Of a DNA stretch of 64,000 bases, positions 26,751-35,735 are shown piece after piece. Position 1 is the first letter of the stretch. Each line of letters opens with the position of its first letter. The notes beneath the pieces are model-generated. The model searched no databases and was not told the DNA's origin. It saw only the letters and a program-made list of their open reading frames with translations. This DNA comes from Synechococcus lacustris (GTDB lineage: Bacteria > Cyanobacteriota > Cyanobacteriia > PCC-6307 > Cyanobiaceae): the NCBI GenBank assembly GCA_903943975.1, contig CAJAQB010000019.1, forward strand, positions 248,001-312,000. The letters run 5' to 3'. A program made the translations under genes and the position numbers.

Positions 26751-28082
26751 TCAGGAAAAGTTTGCAGAAGTTCTTGAAGACCCGTTAAGTAAAGACCCGT
26801 TAAGTAAACGAGTATTAAGTAATGGTTGCTGCTGCCGCAACCATTGCTGCGCCTGCTGGGCAAAACCCTGCCAGTCGAGCCGTTCCGCCTCCGAGGCCCT
26901 GGCCACCAGCAGCGGCAACTGCTGGCGCAGGGCCGGCAGTTCCGCCTCCGTCACCCCTGCCGCCAGGGCGAGGTAATCGGCCATGGAACGGGCCAGCACC
27001 CGGGTGAAATAGGCCGCCGCCAGGGCCTGGAGACTGCCCCCCACCAACCAGGTGACCCCATGGAGCTTGAGCAGCCCCGCCAGGGCCTGGCTGCCCCACT
27101 CCAACGCCCCCAAACCCAGGGCCGTGCGGCCTAATTCCAGGGCCGCCGCCTGCAGTTGCTCGCCAGTCCATTGGCACTGCCAGAGCTCGGCCATTTCCTT
27201 AAGCAGCAAGCCATTCACCGCCGTAACCAGCAACAAATCAGCGGTGGGCAGCGGCGACACAAATACCGCCGCCGCCACCAGCCACTGGCTGCGCAGCACC
27301 AACGGTTGCAAGCGGTCCCGGCGGGCCTGCTCCAACAACCCCTGCCATTGGCCCTGCAGCTGCCGCAGACAGCGCAGCTGGGTGCTGCGGCGCTGGCGCT
27401 CGAGGCCTAACAGTTCCAGGGGTAGCGACTCGCCGACCCTGGCCAGGGGGCGGCTGTCCCCCAGCTGGGCCTGCAACTCCAGGCGCCGCTGTTCCCAAAG
27501 TTCTCCTGCTTCACAGTTACTAAGCAACAACAGGGGCAATTCAGCTGGGGCCGCCTGCAACCAGCGCAGGTCTGCGGCGCTGGCCTGCTCCCCCAACAGA
27601 TAAAGCACCTGATCACAGTGCAGCAGCTGCTCCGGCCAGCACCATTGCTCAGGCACCAGGGGGAAGGGCTCGGCCCGATGCAACAGCACCGGCCTGCGCC
27701 CCTGCAACTGCTGCTGAAACAGCTGCCAATGCTCTGGGCTGGGGGCCGCCCCCACCAGGCCCACATGGCACTGCTGGCGTTCGCCCAGCGCCAGCAAGGC
27801 CGTTAATTGCTGCTGCCGCGGTTCCACGGCCAGCTCCAGCGCCTCAAATTGCTGCAACAAACCCCGGCAATGGGCCAGCAGCGCCTCCGGTGAGCTGGGC
27901 AAGCGATCCGCCGGCTTACGGCCACGGCCCTGGAGAAACCAGATACCTAGGCCCGCCAACGCCGCCAGCCCCAGGGAGCCCCCCAAGCCATGCAGCAGCT
28001 CGCCAGCCAGGAGGCCACCCCCCAGTAATACCGAGGCGGCCAGGGCGGGGCGCAGGGGTAGGCGTTCCGGCAGCAGGGCCAT
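26751..28082 (-). CDS. DUF697-type membrane protein of unknown function
   Basis: 443 residues. Two hydrophobic segments occur near the N-terminus (ALAASVLLGGGLLAGELL and SLGLAALAGLGIWFLQG). A central Gln/Leu-rich region (residues ~60-250) resembles a degenerate GTPase-like domain without a visible P-loop. The C-terminal third (SQWLVAAAVFVSPLPTADLL, followed by LKEMAELWQCQ and ALELGRTALGLGALEWG) matches the DUF697 pattern seen after GTPases in cyanobacteria. The last residues LLNTRLLNGSLLNGSS come from a short direct repeat in the DNA. It lies 72 bases upstream of psbA on the same strand. The family call is moderate. Confidence 0.7.
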   Translation of the reverse strand: MALLPERLPLRPALAASVLLGGGLLAGELLHGLGGSLGLAALAGLGIWFLQGRGRKPADRLPSSPEALLAHCRGLLQQFEALELAVEPRQQQLTALLALGERQQCHVGLVGAAPSPEHWQLFQQQLQGRRPVLLHRAEPFPLVPEQWCWPEQLLHCDQVLYLLGEQASAADLRWLQAAPAELPLLLLSNCEAGELWEQRRLELQAQLGDSRPLARVGESLPLELLGLERQRRSTQLRCLRQLQGQWQGLLEQARRDRLQPLVLRSQWLVAAAVFVSPLPTADLLLVTAVNGLLLKEMAELWQCQWTGEQLQAAALELGRTALGLGALEWGSQALAGLLKLHGVTWLVGGSLQALAAAYFTRVLARSMADYLALAAGVTEAELPALRQQLPLLVARASEAERLDWQGFAQQAQQWLRQQQPLLNTRLLNGSLLNGSSRTSANFS

Positions 28083-28155
28083 GGCAGCAACGGAGTTTCG
28101 ACTTGTCTAAGCGACGCCCCCAGAATGGCAAGGCCCCCACCTCCGGAACTCCCCC

Positions 28156-28671
28156 TTGGAGCGGCCGCCCCGAGACAGCCCCCTGCCCCTGCTACAGCGC
28201 CTGCAGGAGCAACTGCAACGCTGCCAACGGCAAATTCAACGGGAACAGCAATGGCATGGAAAGCTGCCGGTGCTGCTGCTGAACCGTTGCTGGCTCAGGT
28301 TGGAAACCCTGCCCGTGAGCCAATTACTGGCGCGGCTACCCGTAGATAGCAGTGCCCACGCACCGGAATTAGTGCGTTTCAGGCAGCTTCTAGATGGCGG
28401 CATCCCCGTGGCCGAGGCGGAGCAGAGCTGTTGGGAGGAATTTGGAGCGGATGCCTGCCATCGGGCCCTGCGGCGCTACTGGGAGGTGCAGCAGCAACCG
28501 CAGCAGCTCTGGAGCCTTGAGGAATACCTCAGCCTGGTGAGCCGTTACCGCCAGGGGATCGAAGCCGCGGCAGCTGAGCTGCCACTGCTGGTAATGCCCC
28601 GCCCCCAAGACCCCCAACGGCTCAGCTGCCACTGGTACCCAGGCCAAGCCTCCGGCGATGCGCCACACTGA
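28156..28671 (+). CDS. Hypothetical soluble protein
   Basis: 171 residues with a TTG start; no ATG or GTG is available between the upstream stop at 28108 and the conserved-looking part. Not recognised. It is Gln/Arg/Leu-rich and mostly helical (LLQRLQEQLQRCQRQIQREQ), with SCWEEFGADACHRALRRYWE in the middle and a short C-terminal tail. It lies head-to-head with the DUF697 gene and 9 bases before the next gene, with which it may be co-transcribed. Confidence 0.6.
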   Translation: MERPPRDSPLPLLQRLQEQLQRCQRQIQREQQWHGKLPVLLLNRCWLRLETLPVSQLLARLPVDSSAHAPELVRFRQLLDGGIPVAEAEQSCWEEFGADACHRALRRYWEVQQQPQQLWSLEEYLSLVSRYRQGIEAAAAELPLLVMPRPQDPQRLSCHWYPGQASGDAPH

Positions 28672-28680
28672 TGGGCTGCA

Positions 28681-29343
28681 ATGAACAACGGCGTCATGTC
28701 CGATCAGGACCGCGATAACTGGGGCCAGGGCGCTGGCGAAGGCCAGGAAGGGGGTCGCCCCGAAGGCACTCGCCGTGAGGGCTCAGGACGCCGGGGTGGC
28801 GGCGGCGGTGGCGGTGATCGCGAAAGCGGCGGTTTCCGGATCCGGCTGAGTGACAACGAGCTGCGGGCCGCCCGCAGCATCCAAGACGCCCTGCAGCTGC
28901 GCTCCACCGTGGCTGTGCTGGGCTTCTCCCTGCGCACCGTGGCCCAGCTGCTGGAGCAGGGGGCCCTGGCCGAAATCGTGGCCCAACAACAACAGCAGGC
29001 CGGCAGCCGGCCCGAACGTACTGAGCGGGGCGAGGGCCGTGATCGGGGCGAGCGCCCTGAACGCGGTGAGCGGCGCGTGATCGGTGCTGGCGCCAGCCAA
29101 CGGGGTGCCCGGCCGGACCCCTTTGCCCGGCCCAGTAAGCCTGCGGTGCAGGAGGAAGTTGTGGAAATCGCCCCTGAGCTAGCCGATGCTGAGCTGGCTG
29201 GCGAAGCAGTGGTGGGCGAAGAGCTTATTAGCGATGTATTTGCTGATGAAGCCGCTGCCAGCGAAGCAATTGCTAGCGAAGAAGCTGCTAGCGAAGAAGT
29301 TGCTAGCGAAGAAGCGGCCCCTGAGGAAGCAAGCCAGGCGTGA
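28681..29343 (+). CDS. Hypothetical low-complexity protein upstream of trpS
   Basis: 220 residues in three parts. A Gly/Arg-rich N-terminus (~55 residues) is followed by a short conserved-looking core (FRIRLSDNELRAARSIQDAL, VAVLGFSLRTVAQLLEQGAL). The rest is a disordered C-terminus that first alternates Arg/Glu/Gly and then becomes strongly acidic with Ala/Ser/Glu repeats (ASEEAASEEVASEEA). The core could be a small helical or nucleic-acid-associated domain, but no family is recognised. The stop codon overlaps the trpS ATG (TGATG). Confidence 0.65.
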   Translation: MNNGVMSDQDRDNWGQGAGEGQEGGRPEGTRREGSGRRGGGGGGGDRESGGFRIRLSDNELRAARSIQDALQLRSTVAVLGFSLRTVAQLLEQGALAEIVAQQQQQAGSRPERTERGEGRDRGERPERGERRVIGAGASQRGARPDPFARPSKPAVQEEVVEIAPELADAELAGEAVVGEELISDVFADEAAASEAIASEEAASEEVASEEAAPEEASQA

Positions 29344-30356
29344 TGACTAAGCCCAGGGTTCTCTCCGGCGTGCAACCCACCGGGTCCCTGCACCTGGGCA
29401 ACTGGCTGGGGGCAATCCGCAACTGGGTGGAGCTCCAAGACAGCCACGACACCTTCTTTTGTGTGGTGGACCTGCACGCGATCACCGTGCCCCACGAGCC
29501 AGCCCTGCTGGCGCAGCAAACCCGTTCCACGGCAGCGCTCTATTTGGCCTGCGGCATTGATCCCCAGCGCTCCACCGTATTTGTGCAGAGCCAGGTGCCT
29601 GCCCATGCGGAACTCTGCTGGCTGCTCAACTGCCTAACGCCGCTGAACTGGCTGGAGCGGATGATCCAGTTCAAGGAAAAGGCGCTGAAGCAGGGCGACA
29701 ACGTTTCGGTGGGGCTGCTTGATTACCCGGTGTTGATGGCCGCAGACATCCTTCTCTATGACGCCGACCAGGTGCCGGTGGGGGAAGACCAAAAACAACA
29801 CCTGGAATTGGCCCGTGACATCGCCCAGCAACGGGTAAATAGTCGCTTTGGCAGCGAGGAGCAGCCGCTGCTGAAGGTGCCCAAACCTTTGATCCTGCGC
29901 GATGGGGCGCGGGTGATGAGTCTCACCGATGGCAGCGCCAAGATGAGCAAGAGCGACCCCAACGAAGGCTCGCGGATCAATCTGCTCGATCCCCCAGAGT
30001 TGATCACTAAAAAGATCAAGCGCGCCAAAACCGACCCGGTGATCGGCCTCGAATTTGATAACCCTGAACGGCCCGAGGCGGCCAACCTGCTGGGGCTCTA
30101 CGCCCTGTTGAGTGGCAAGGGCCGGGGGGAGGCCGCCGCTGAATGTGCAGCGATGGGTTGGGGAACTTTTAAACCGCTGTTGGCGGAAACGGTGGTGGAA
30201 GCGTTGCGGCCAGTGCAGGAGCGCTATGCGGAGATCAGTGCCGATCCAGCCCAGCTGGACCTGGTGCTGGCCCAGGGGCGGGAACGGGCCACGGCGGTGG
30301 CTGCCGGCACCCTGGCGCGGCTGAAACAGGCGATGGGTTTTCTCACTTTCCCCTAA
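29343..30356 (+). CDS. trpS: Tryptophan--tRNA ligase
   Basis: 337 residues, class I aminoacyl-tRNA synthetase. VLSGVQPTGSLHLGNWLGAI holds the HIGH-like signature (HLGN), YPVLMAADILLYDADQVPVG with GEDQKQHLELARDIA is the tryptophan-binding region, and KMSKSDPNEGSRINL is the KMSKS loop near residue 200. The ATG at 29343 is chosen over a GTG one codon earlier because it forms the TGATG overlap with the previous gene. Confidence 0.97.
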   Translation: MTKPRVLSGVQPTGSLHLGNWLGAIRNWVELQDSHDTFFCVVDLHAITVPHEPALLAQQTRSTAALYLACGIDPQRSTVFVQSQVPAHAELCWLLNCLTPLNWLERMIQFKEKALKQGDNVSVGLLDYPVLMAADILLYDADQVPVGEDQKQHLELARDIAQQRVNSRFGSEEQPLLKVPKPLILRDGARVMSLTDGSAKMSKSDPNEGSRINLLDPPELITKKIKRAKTDPVIGLEFDNPERPEAANLLGLYALLSGKGRGEAAAECAAMGWGTFKPLLAETVVEALRPVQERYAEISADPAQLDLVLAQGRERATAVAAGTLARLKQAMGFLTFP

Positions 30357-30649
30357 GCAGGGGCTTGTCAAATCCCCTGGCCCACTGATCGAGCCTTAAC
30401 AGAAAGATAAGAAGCACTTATAGATTAATCGCCCCAACGGCCAGGGATCCCCTGGCCGGAAGCGCCTGAGAGCAAACCGCCGAAAAGCCATTAAGACCCC
30501 TGGGACCCACTGATCTAGCTTGTCCCAGCCTGGACCCAGTCGAGGCGCTTGCACATCGCGGTCGCATAAGCAACCCCCAGATGGGCAAATGCAAATAGTC
30601 GGTTTTCAGGGGGAACACTGGTTGGGCTCACAAGACTCAACAAGATCAC
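30357..30649. other. Intergenic region with a 9-bp-stem hairpin and a short direct repeat
   Basis: No gene seen. CGGCCAGGG (30438-30446) pairs with CCCTGGCCG (30450-30458) around ATC, a strong hairpin without a T-run. Two similar ~22-base segments (CCCCTGGCCCACTGATCGAG near 30374 and CCCCTGGGACCCACTGATCT near 30497) flank it. A weak CCCCT/AGGGG stem overlaps the end of trpS. Confidence 0.55.
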
Positions 30650-31276
30650 ATGCATTTGGCCAAGAGACTCAGGGCAGGCCTGGGGCTGAGCTATTGCGCC
30701 ATCGGTGCCAGCCTCTCCCTCGCCAGCGCCCCGAGCCCCGCCACCAGCAGCGCCAGCAGCAGCCATACCGTGCCCGCGCAGCACCCCAAGCCCACCTATG
30801 CGATCACGCCAGAACGTCAGGCATTACTCAACACGATCCGCTACGCCGAAGGCACCTGGAGGAACGGATCCAGCCGGGGCTATCGAGTGCTCTATGGCGG
30901 CGCTGAATTCAAAAGCCTGGCCAAGCACCCAGACGTAGTGGTGGTGAAGCGCTATGCCAGCGCCGCCGCCGGTGCCTACCAGTTCATGCCCAGCACCTGG
31001 GCCCTGGCCGCAGCGAGGCTGAAACTGCCTGATTTCGGCCCCAGCAGCCAAGACCAGGCCGCCCTCTACCTGATCGATCAACGCCAGGCCCTGGCCGAGG
31101 CCGATGGCGGCAAGCTCACCCCCGCCCTGGTGGCAAAGCTCTCAGCGGAATGGGCCTCCCTGCCCACCCTGGCGGCCTCCAGCTTCTACGGCCAGCCGGT
31201 GAAGGAACTCAATGAGCTGGTGAGCTTCTACGAAGACAACCTGGAAGACCTGCGCCGTCAAACCAGTAGGGGCTAA
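30650..31276 (+). CDS. Lambda-type lysozyme/transglycosylase (GH104 family), exported
   Basis: 208 residues. A signal-peptide-like N-terminus (LRAGLGLSYCAIGASLSLAS) and a Ser/Ala/Pro linker precede a domain resembling phage lambda endolysin: LLNTIRYAEGTWRNGSSRGY with the catalytic Glu in AEGT near residue 67, YRVLYGGAEF, SAAAGAYQFMPSTWALAAA near 105, LPDFGPSSQDQAALYLIDQR, and SAEWASLP. The enzyme would cut the glycan strand of peptidoglycan. No phage genes are nearby, so it looks like a domesticated, chromosomally used hydrolase. Its stop codon directly abuts the stop of the convergent amidase gene. Confidence 0.88.
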   Translation: MHLAKRLRAGLGLSYCAIGASLSLASAPSPATSSASSSHTVPAQHPKPTYAITPERQALLNTIRYAEGTWRNGSSRGYRVLYGGAEFKSLAKHPDVVVVKRYASAAAGAYQFMPSTWALAAARLKLPDFGPSSQDQAALYLIDQRQALAEADGGKLTPALVAKLSAEWASLPTLAASSFYGQPVKELNELVSFYEDNLEDLRRQTSRG

Positions 31277-32140
31277 TCAACGGGCCTCGAGGCCATAGCG
31301 CTCCGGCACCCCACAGCGCTGGGCCGCCTGGCGCCAGGCCTGATCAAACCGCTCCCAGCGGAAACTGCGGGGGTCGCGGCGGCTGTGGCTGCGGTCCACG
31401 GCGTTATGGGTGCTAACCCGACGCATCGGAATGCCCCAACGGAGCTGCCATAGCAACACCTGTTGGGCAAGGCTGCGGTATTGGCTGGTGCTGTAACCAG
31501 CATGGCCATCGCCATCACCACGGCCATCGGCGGGGCTCTCCAGGCTCACATGCAGGGCCACATTGTTAATCGAACCAGCGGCGAGGGGGGTATCAGCAAG
31601 CCGATGGCGGATCGTGGCGTCCCCCCAGGCACTCCAGCCCGCCCCAAAGGCCCGCTTCTGATCCGGCACCAGGCGAAACAGCGTTCCGTTATTAGCAATC
31701 AAGAGGTGATAACTGGCCTGGTCCGCGTCGCGGGGGTGGGGGGTTTGAAACAGCCGCAGGGTGTCTGGCAGGGAGAGCACGGTTTCATGCAGCACCACCA
31801 AGGAGGGGGCCGCAGGCACCCGGCCACCGGCCTGGTCGCGGCGGCGGCGCTCTCCGTAATTACTGGGGTCCGCCAGGGTTAGCACTTCTGTAGTGCCGAG
31901 GAGGCGGGCACAACGCCGGGCCGCCGCGGTATTGGCGGCCAGCAATGGCTGCAGTCCCTGGCCCTGGGCGAAAGGTGCCCCGGCCGGTTTCAGGCGCCAC
32001 CAGCGAGCGCCGGCCAGCCCCAGCAGCGAACCCAAGAGTGTTCCCAGCAATATCCCCAGCAGCAGCGCCCGAGGTGGAGTGCCCAGGCCCCTCAATTTTT
32101 CACCAAGCGGATAGATGCCTTGGAGCAGAAATGTTGCCAT
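31277..32140 (-). CDS. N-acetylmuramoyl-L-alanine amidase (Amidase_2 family), membrane-anchored
   Basis: 287 residues. A transmembrane segment at ~25-48 (ALLLGILLGTLLGSLLGL) anchors a periplasmic domain. The Amidase_2 core runs from SLVVLHETVLSLPDTLRLF (first Zn-ligand His) through SYHLLIANNGTLFRLVPDQK, NNVALHVSLESP (second His region) and STHNAVDRSHSRRDPRSF (third ligand region). It would remove stem peptides from the glycan chain. It converges with the GH104 gene with no bases between the two stop codons. Confidence 0.87.
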   Translation of the reverse strand: MATFLLQGIYPLGEKLRGLGTPPRALLLGILLGTLLGSLLGLAGARWWRLKPAGAPFAQGQGLQPLLAANTAAARRCARLLGTTEVLTLADPSNYGERRRRDQAGGRVPAAPSLVVLHETVLSLPDTLRLFQTPHPRDADQASYHLLIANNGTLFRLVPDQKRAFGAGWSAWGDATIRHRLADTPLAAGSINNVALHVSLESPADGRGDGDGHAGYSTSQYRSLAQQVLLWQLRWGIPMRRVSTHNAVDRSHSRRDPRSFRWERFDQAWRQAAQRCGVPERYGLEAR

Positions 32141-32265
32141 GGCGTGGGCTGGGGGGCCGCAAGTATCGAGATATCAAGAGTGGCTTGACCGTAGAAAGGT
32201 TGAGGCAACTCTGCAGCGGCCGTCAGCAAAGCTTGGTGAGTTAATGCTCACTCCTAACGGCCAGC

Positions 32266-32724
32266 TCAGGGCTCCCGGTAAACCACCCGACCCCGCTCAT
32301 CGTTGGTTACATCGAGCAGGTCAGCATGCAGCAGGGCTTGGATCTCAGAGCGCACCTGCTCGGGGCTGGCCAGGCCACTGGGCTGCACCGCCAAAACGGC
32401 GTCGTTAATCGTGAAGCCATTCACCCCCACCCGCCGGGCCAACACCAGCAACTGGTGGGCCAGGGGCTGCGGCGCCGGCAATGCCTGGCGCCTGGCCTGC
32501 TCCAGCAGCAGCGGGTAATTGGCCTTTTCCACCATCGCGGCAATAAAAAACAGATCAATGATCTGACCAATGCCAAACAAGCCGAAAGTAAATAGATAAA
32601 GAAAGCCGCTTAGCGGTTTGCGGCTGTAAAAGCGCTGCAGGCCGCAGATTCCCACCAGCCCCAGCCCCCAGAGCAGATAGGCCACAACCACGTGCCGCAG
32701 GCAGCCACTGGGGGATCGAGACAC
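32266..32724 (-). CDS. TM2 domain-containing protein
   Basis: 152 residues. The N-terminal half has the TM2 pattern of two close transmembrane helices: HVVVAYLLWGLGLVGICGLQ with RFYSRKPLSGFLYLFTFGLF and GIGQIIDLFFI, the second ending in the family's Asp. The C-terminal half is a soluble helical domain (FTINDAVLAVQ, SPEQVRSEIQALL) that could be a small winged helix. The function of TM2 proteins in bacteria is unknown. It is divergent from thrS. Confidence 0.85.
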   Translation of the reverse strand: MSRSPSGCLRHVVVAYLLWGLGLVGICGLQRFYSRKPLSGFLYLFTFGLFGIGQIIDLFFIAAMVEKANYPLLLEQARRQALPAPQPLAHQLLVLARRVGVNGFTINDAVLAVQPSGLASPEQVRSEIQALLHADLLDVTNDERGRVVYREP

Positions 32725-32817
32725 GCGGGCTCAGGAACTGCCCCCATTAGAGCCAGCAGACCCCTGGGCTGCCAATGGTTCTGCTGCGTAGGATCAAGGA
32801 CCCCGTATGGCTGTCCG

Positions 32818-34653
32818 GTGTCCGCAAGCGCAGAGGTCAAGAGCAACCCGACCCTGCCGGCGGCCGAGGCCAGCCCCCCAGTGCCCCTGCCGAAAACCAG
32901 CGAAAGCCCGCAGCTACTGAAGATTCGCCACTCGATGAGCCATGTGCTGGCCATGGCCGTACAGAAGCTTTTCCCCGCCGCCAAGGTGACGATCGGCCCC
33001 TGGACAGAAACTGGTTTTTATTACGACTTTGACAATCCCGAACCCTTCAGCGAGGGGGACCTCAAGGCGATCAAGAAGGAAATGGCCAAGCTGATCGGCC
33101 GGCGCCTACCCCTAGAACGCCTGGAAGTGAGCCGGGCCGAAGCCGAAGCCAGGATCCGCGCCCAAAACGAACCCTACAAACTGGAAATCCTTGAGGGCCT
33201 CCAGGATCCGATCAGCCTCTACACCCTGGGGGATGACTGGTGGGACCTGTGTGCCGGCCCCCACGTGGCCCACACCGGTGAACTAAACGCCAAGGCCTTT
33301 GAGCTGGAAAGCGTCGCCGGGGCCTACTGGCGTGGCGATGAAAACCGGGCCCAACTACAACGCATCTATGGCACCGCCTGGGAAACCCCAGAACAGCTAG
33401 CCGAATATCAACACCGCAAGCAGGAGGCGCTGCGGCGCGACCACCGGCGCCTGGGTAAAGACCTGGAGCTCTTCTCCATTGAAGATGAGGCCGGTGCCGG
33501 GCTGGTGTTTTGGCATCCCCGCGGCGCCCGCATGCGGCTGCTAATCGAAGACTTCTGGCGCCAGGCCCACTTCGCCGACGGCTACGAGCTGCTCTACACC
33601 CCCCACGTGGCCGACATCAGCCTCTGGAAAACCTCAGGCCACCTGGATTTCTACGCCGACAGCATGTTTGGCCCGATGCAGGTAGACGAGCGCGAATACC
33701 AACTCAAGCCGATGAACTGCCCCTTCCACGTGCTCACCTACGCCAGCAGCCTGCGCTCCTACCGGGAACTGCCGATCCGCTGGGCAGAGCTGGGCACCGT
33801 GTACCGCTACGAACGGCCAGGGGTAATGCATGGGCTGATGCGGGTGCGCGGCTTCACCCAAGACGATGCCCATATTTTCTGCCTGCCAGAACAGATTGGT
33901 GATGAAATCCTTGGGGTGCTCAACCTCACCGAAGCAATCCTTTCCACCTTTGATTTCAAGAACTACGAGATAAATCTCTCCACCCGTCCAGAGAAATCCA
34001 TTGGTGATGATGCCGTTTGGGATTTAGCCACCAAAGGATTAATTGAGGCCCTAGATCGCAAGGGTTGGGCCTACAAGGTGGATGAGGGCGGCGGCGCCTT
34101 CTATGGCCCCAAGATTGATCTCAAGATCGAAGATGCCATTGGCCGGATGTGGCAATGCTCCACCATTCAGCTCGATTTCAACCTGCCGGAACGCTTCAAC
34201 CTTGAATATGTGGCCGCCGACGGCAGTCGCCAACGGCCGATCATGATCCACCGGGCAATATTCGGTTCGCTGGAACGCTTCTTCGGGATCATGACCGAGA
34301 ACTACGCCGGCGATTTCCCCTTCTGGTTAGCCCCCGAACAGATCCGGCTACTGCCAGTTACCGATGAGGTGATCGCCTATGCGGAATCCCTGCAGGCGGA
34401 GCTGCGCCAGGCGGGGGTCCGCAGCAGCATTGACCGCAGTGGTGATCGCCTCGGCAAACTTATCCGCAACGGCGAACAGCAAAAGATCCCCGTGCTAGCG
34501 GTGATCGGCGCCCAAGAAGCGGAGCAGGGCAGCCTCAGCCTGCGCAGCCGCCGCCAGGGGGACCTCGGTGCCGTGGCCCGGGCCGAGCTGGTCAACGCCG
34601 CCCGCCAGGCCACTGAGCAACGGCTCAGCCTCTTACCCCTGGGTGCGCACTGA
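32818..34653 (+). CDS. thrS: Threonine--tRNA ligase
   Basis: 611 residues from a GTG at 32818. The frame is open to 32692, but that extension overlaps the divergent TM2 gene and has no family character. The usual N-terminal TGS domain is missing, as in other cyanobacterial enzymes. The editing domain starts almost at once (IRHSMSHVLAMAVQKLFPAA, and DDWWDLCAGPHVAHTGEL with its Cys/His). The class II core follows: KPMNCPFHVLTYASSLRSYR with the Zn-ligand Cys, and the anticodon-binding C-terminus near VTDEVIAYAESLQAEL. The stop overlaps the glk ATG (TGATG). Confidence 0.96.
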   Translation: MSASAEVKSNPTLPAAEASPPVPLPKTSESPQLLKIRHSMSHVLAMAVQKLFPAAKVTIGPWTETGFYYDFDNPEPFSEGDLKAIKKEMAKLIGRRLPLERLEVSRAEAEARIRAQNEPYKLEILEGLQDPISLYTLGDDWWDLCAGPHVAHTGELNAKAFELESVAGAYWRGDENRAQLQRIYGTAWETPEQLAEYQHRKQEALRRDHRRLGKDLELFSIEDEAGAGLVFWHPRGARMRLLIEDFWRQAHFADGYELLYTPHVADISLWKTSGHLDFYADSMFGPMQVDEREYQLKPMNCPFHVLTYASSLRSYRELPIRWAELGTVYRYERPGVMHGLMRVRGFTQDDAHIFCLPEQIGDEILGVLNLTEAILSTFDFKNYEINLSTRPEKSIGDDAVWDLATKGLIEALDRKGWAYKVDEGGGAFYGPKIDLKIEDAIGRMWQCSTIQLDFNLPERFNLEYVAADGSRQRPIMIHRAIFGSLERFFGIMTENYAGDFPFWLAPEQIRLLPVTDEVIAYAESLQAELRQAGVRSSIDRSGDRLGKLIRNGEQQKIPVLAVIGAQEAEQGSLSLRSRRQGDLGAVARAELVNAARQATEQRLSLLPLGAH

Positions 34654-35693
34654 TGTCGTCCCTATTGCTGGCCGGAGATCTCGGCGGCACAAAAACCCTG
34701 TTGGCCCTCTACGAACGCGAGGCTGATCGGCTGATCTGTCGGGTGCAGCAGCGCTACAACTCGCCGGAATGGCCCTCCCTGGCGCCGATGCTGCAAAGCT
34801 TCCTGGCCGACCATCACGACCAGAGCCGGCCGGTAATCGCCGGCTGCATCGCCGTGGCGGGGCCCGTGCAGCGGGGCAAGGCCCGGATCACCAACCTCGC
34901 CTGGGACCTAGACGAAAAAGAACTGGCCAGTGGCGCTGGCCTCACCCAACTCGAGCTGGTGAACGACTTCGCCGTGCTGGTTTATGGCCTGCCCCACCTG
35001 GAACCCCATCAGCAGGTGTTGCTCCAGCAGGGCAATGCCGATCCGGAAGGTCCCCTGGCGATCATCGGCGCCGGCACCGGCCTTGGCATGGCCAGGGGCA
35101 TCCATGCCAAGGAGGGGCTGATCGCCCTGCCCAGTGAGGGGGGCCACCGGGAATTCGCCCCCCGCAACACCGATGAACTGCTGCTGATGGGCTGGTTGCT
35201 GCGGCTGCTGAAGCTGGAACGGCTATCGGTGGAACGGGTGGTGAGCGGCACCGGCCTCGGCTTGATCTACCTCTGGCTGCTGCACTGCGGTGCCATGGAC
35301 GAAAACTATCCGCTCAAGGCCGCTGCCGACGCCTGGCAGTCGCAACCCCCCGGCACCCCTGGCCGCCCCGATCTACCCGCCCTGGTGGCGGCCCGGGCCC
35401 TAGAAGGCGGGCCCCTGGCCCTTAAGGCCCAGGAGTTATGGCTGGGGGCCTATGGCTCCGCCACCGGTGATCTGGCCATCCATGACCTGGCCAGCGGCGG
35501 CATCTGGGTGGGGGGTGGCACCGCCCATAAACAACTGCAGGGCCTGCAATCCCAGGCCTTCCTCGCGCCCATGCGCCACAAGGGTCGCTTCAGCGACTTC
35601 GTGGCTGGCCTGCCGGTGCGGGCCTTGATAGACGACGATGCCGGCCTGTTTAGCGCCGCCTGTCGGGCCCGGATGCTGGCAGAGTGCCGTTAA
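34653..35693 (+). CDS. glk: Glucokinase
   Basis: 346 residues. LLAGDLGGTKTLLALYE near residue 5 is the ATP phosphate-binding loop, LVNDFAVLVYGLP near 105 carries the catalytic Asp, and IIGAGTGLGMA near 140 and VERVVSGTGLGLIYLW near 192 complete the active site of the bacterial Glk family. It phosphorylates glucose, including glucose released from glycogen made by GlgA and GlgB. Translationally coupled to thrS by a 1-base overlap. Confidence 0.94.
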   Translation: MSSLLLAGDLGGTKTLLALYEREADRLICRVQQRYNSPEWPSLAPMLQSFLADHHDQSRPVIAGCIAVAGPVQRGKARITNLAWDLDEKELASGAGLTQLELVNDFAVLVYGLPHLEPHQQVLLQQGNADPEGPLAIIGAGTGLGMARGIHAKEGLIALPSEGGHREFAPRNTDELLLMGWLLRLLKLERLSVERVVSGTGLGLIYLWLLHCGAMDENYPLKAAADAWQSQPPGTPGRPDLPALVAARALEGGPLALKAQELWLGAYGSATGDLAIHDLASGGIWVGGGTAHKQLQGLQSQAFLAPMRHKGRFSDFVAGLPVRALIDDDAGLFSAACRARMLAECR

Positions 35694-35722
35694 CAACAAA
35701 AACGCAGCCATGGCGGCCAGCT

Positions 35723-35728
35723 GGAAGG
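35723..35728 (+). promoter_or_regulatory. Ribosome binding site that favours the GTG start of thrB
   Basis: GGAAGG is 7 bases before the GTG at 35736, an ideal spacing. The alternative ATG at 35745 would be 16 bases away. Confidence 0.6.
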
Positions 35729-35735
35729 TAGTGCA

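Noticed and set aside
30650-31276. Prophage remnant around the lambda-type lysozyme
   Set aside because: No holin, integrase, structural or other phage gene is nearby, and the enzyme carries a bacterial-type signal peptide.
32692-32817. N-terminal extension of thrS
   Set aside because: It overlaps the divergent TM2 gene and is not protein-like; the GTG at 32818 precedes the editing domain.
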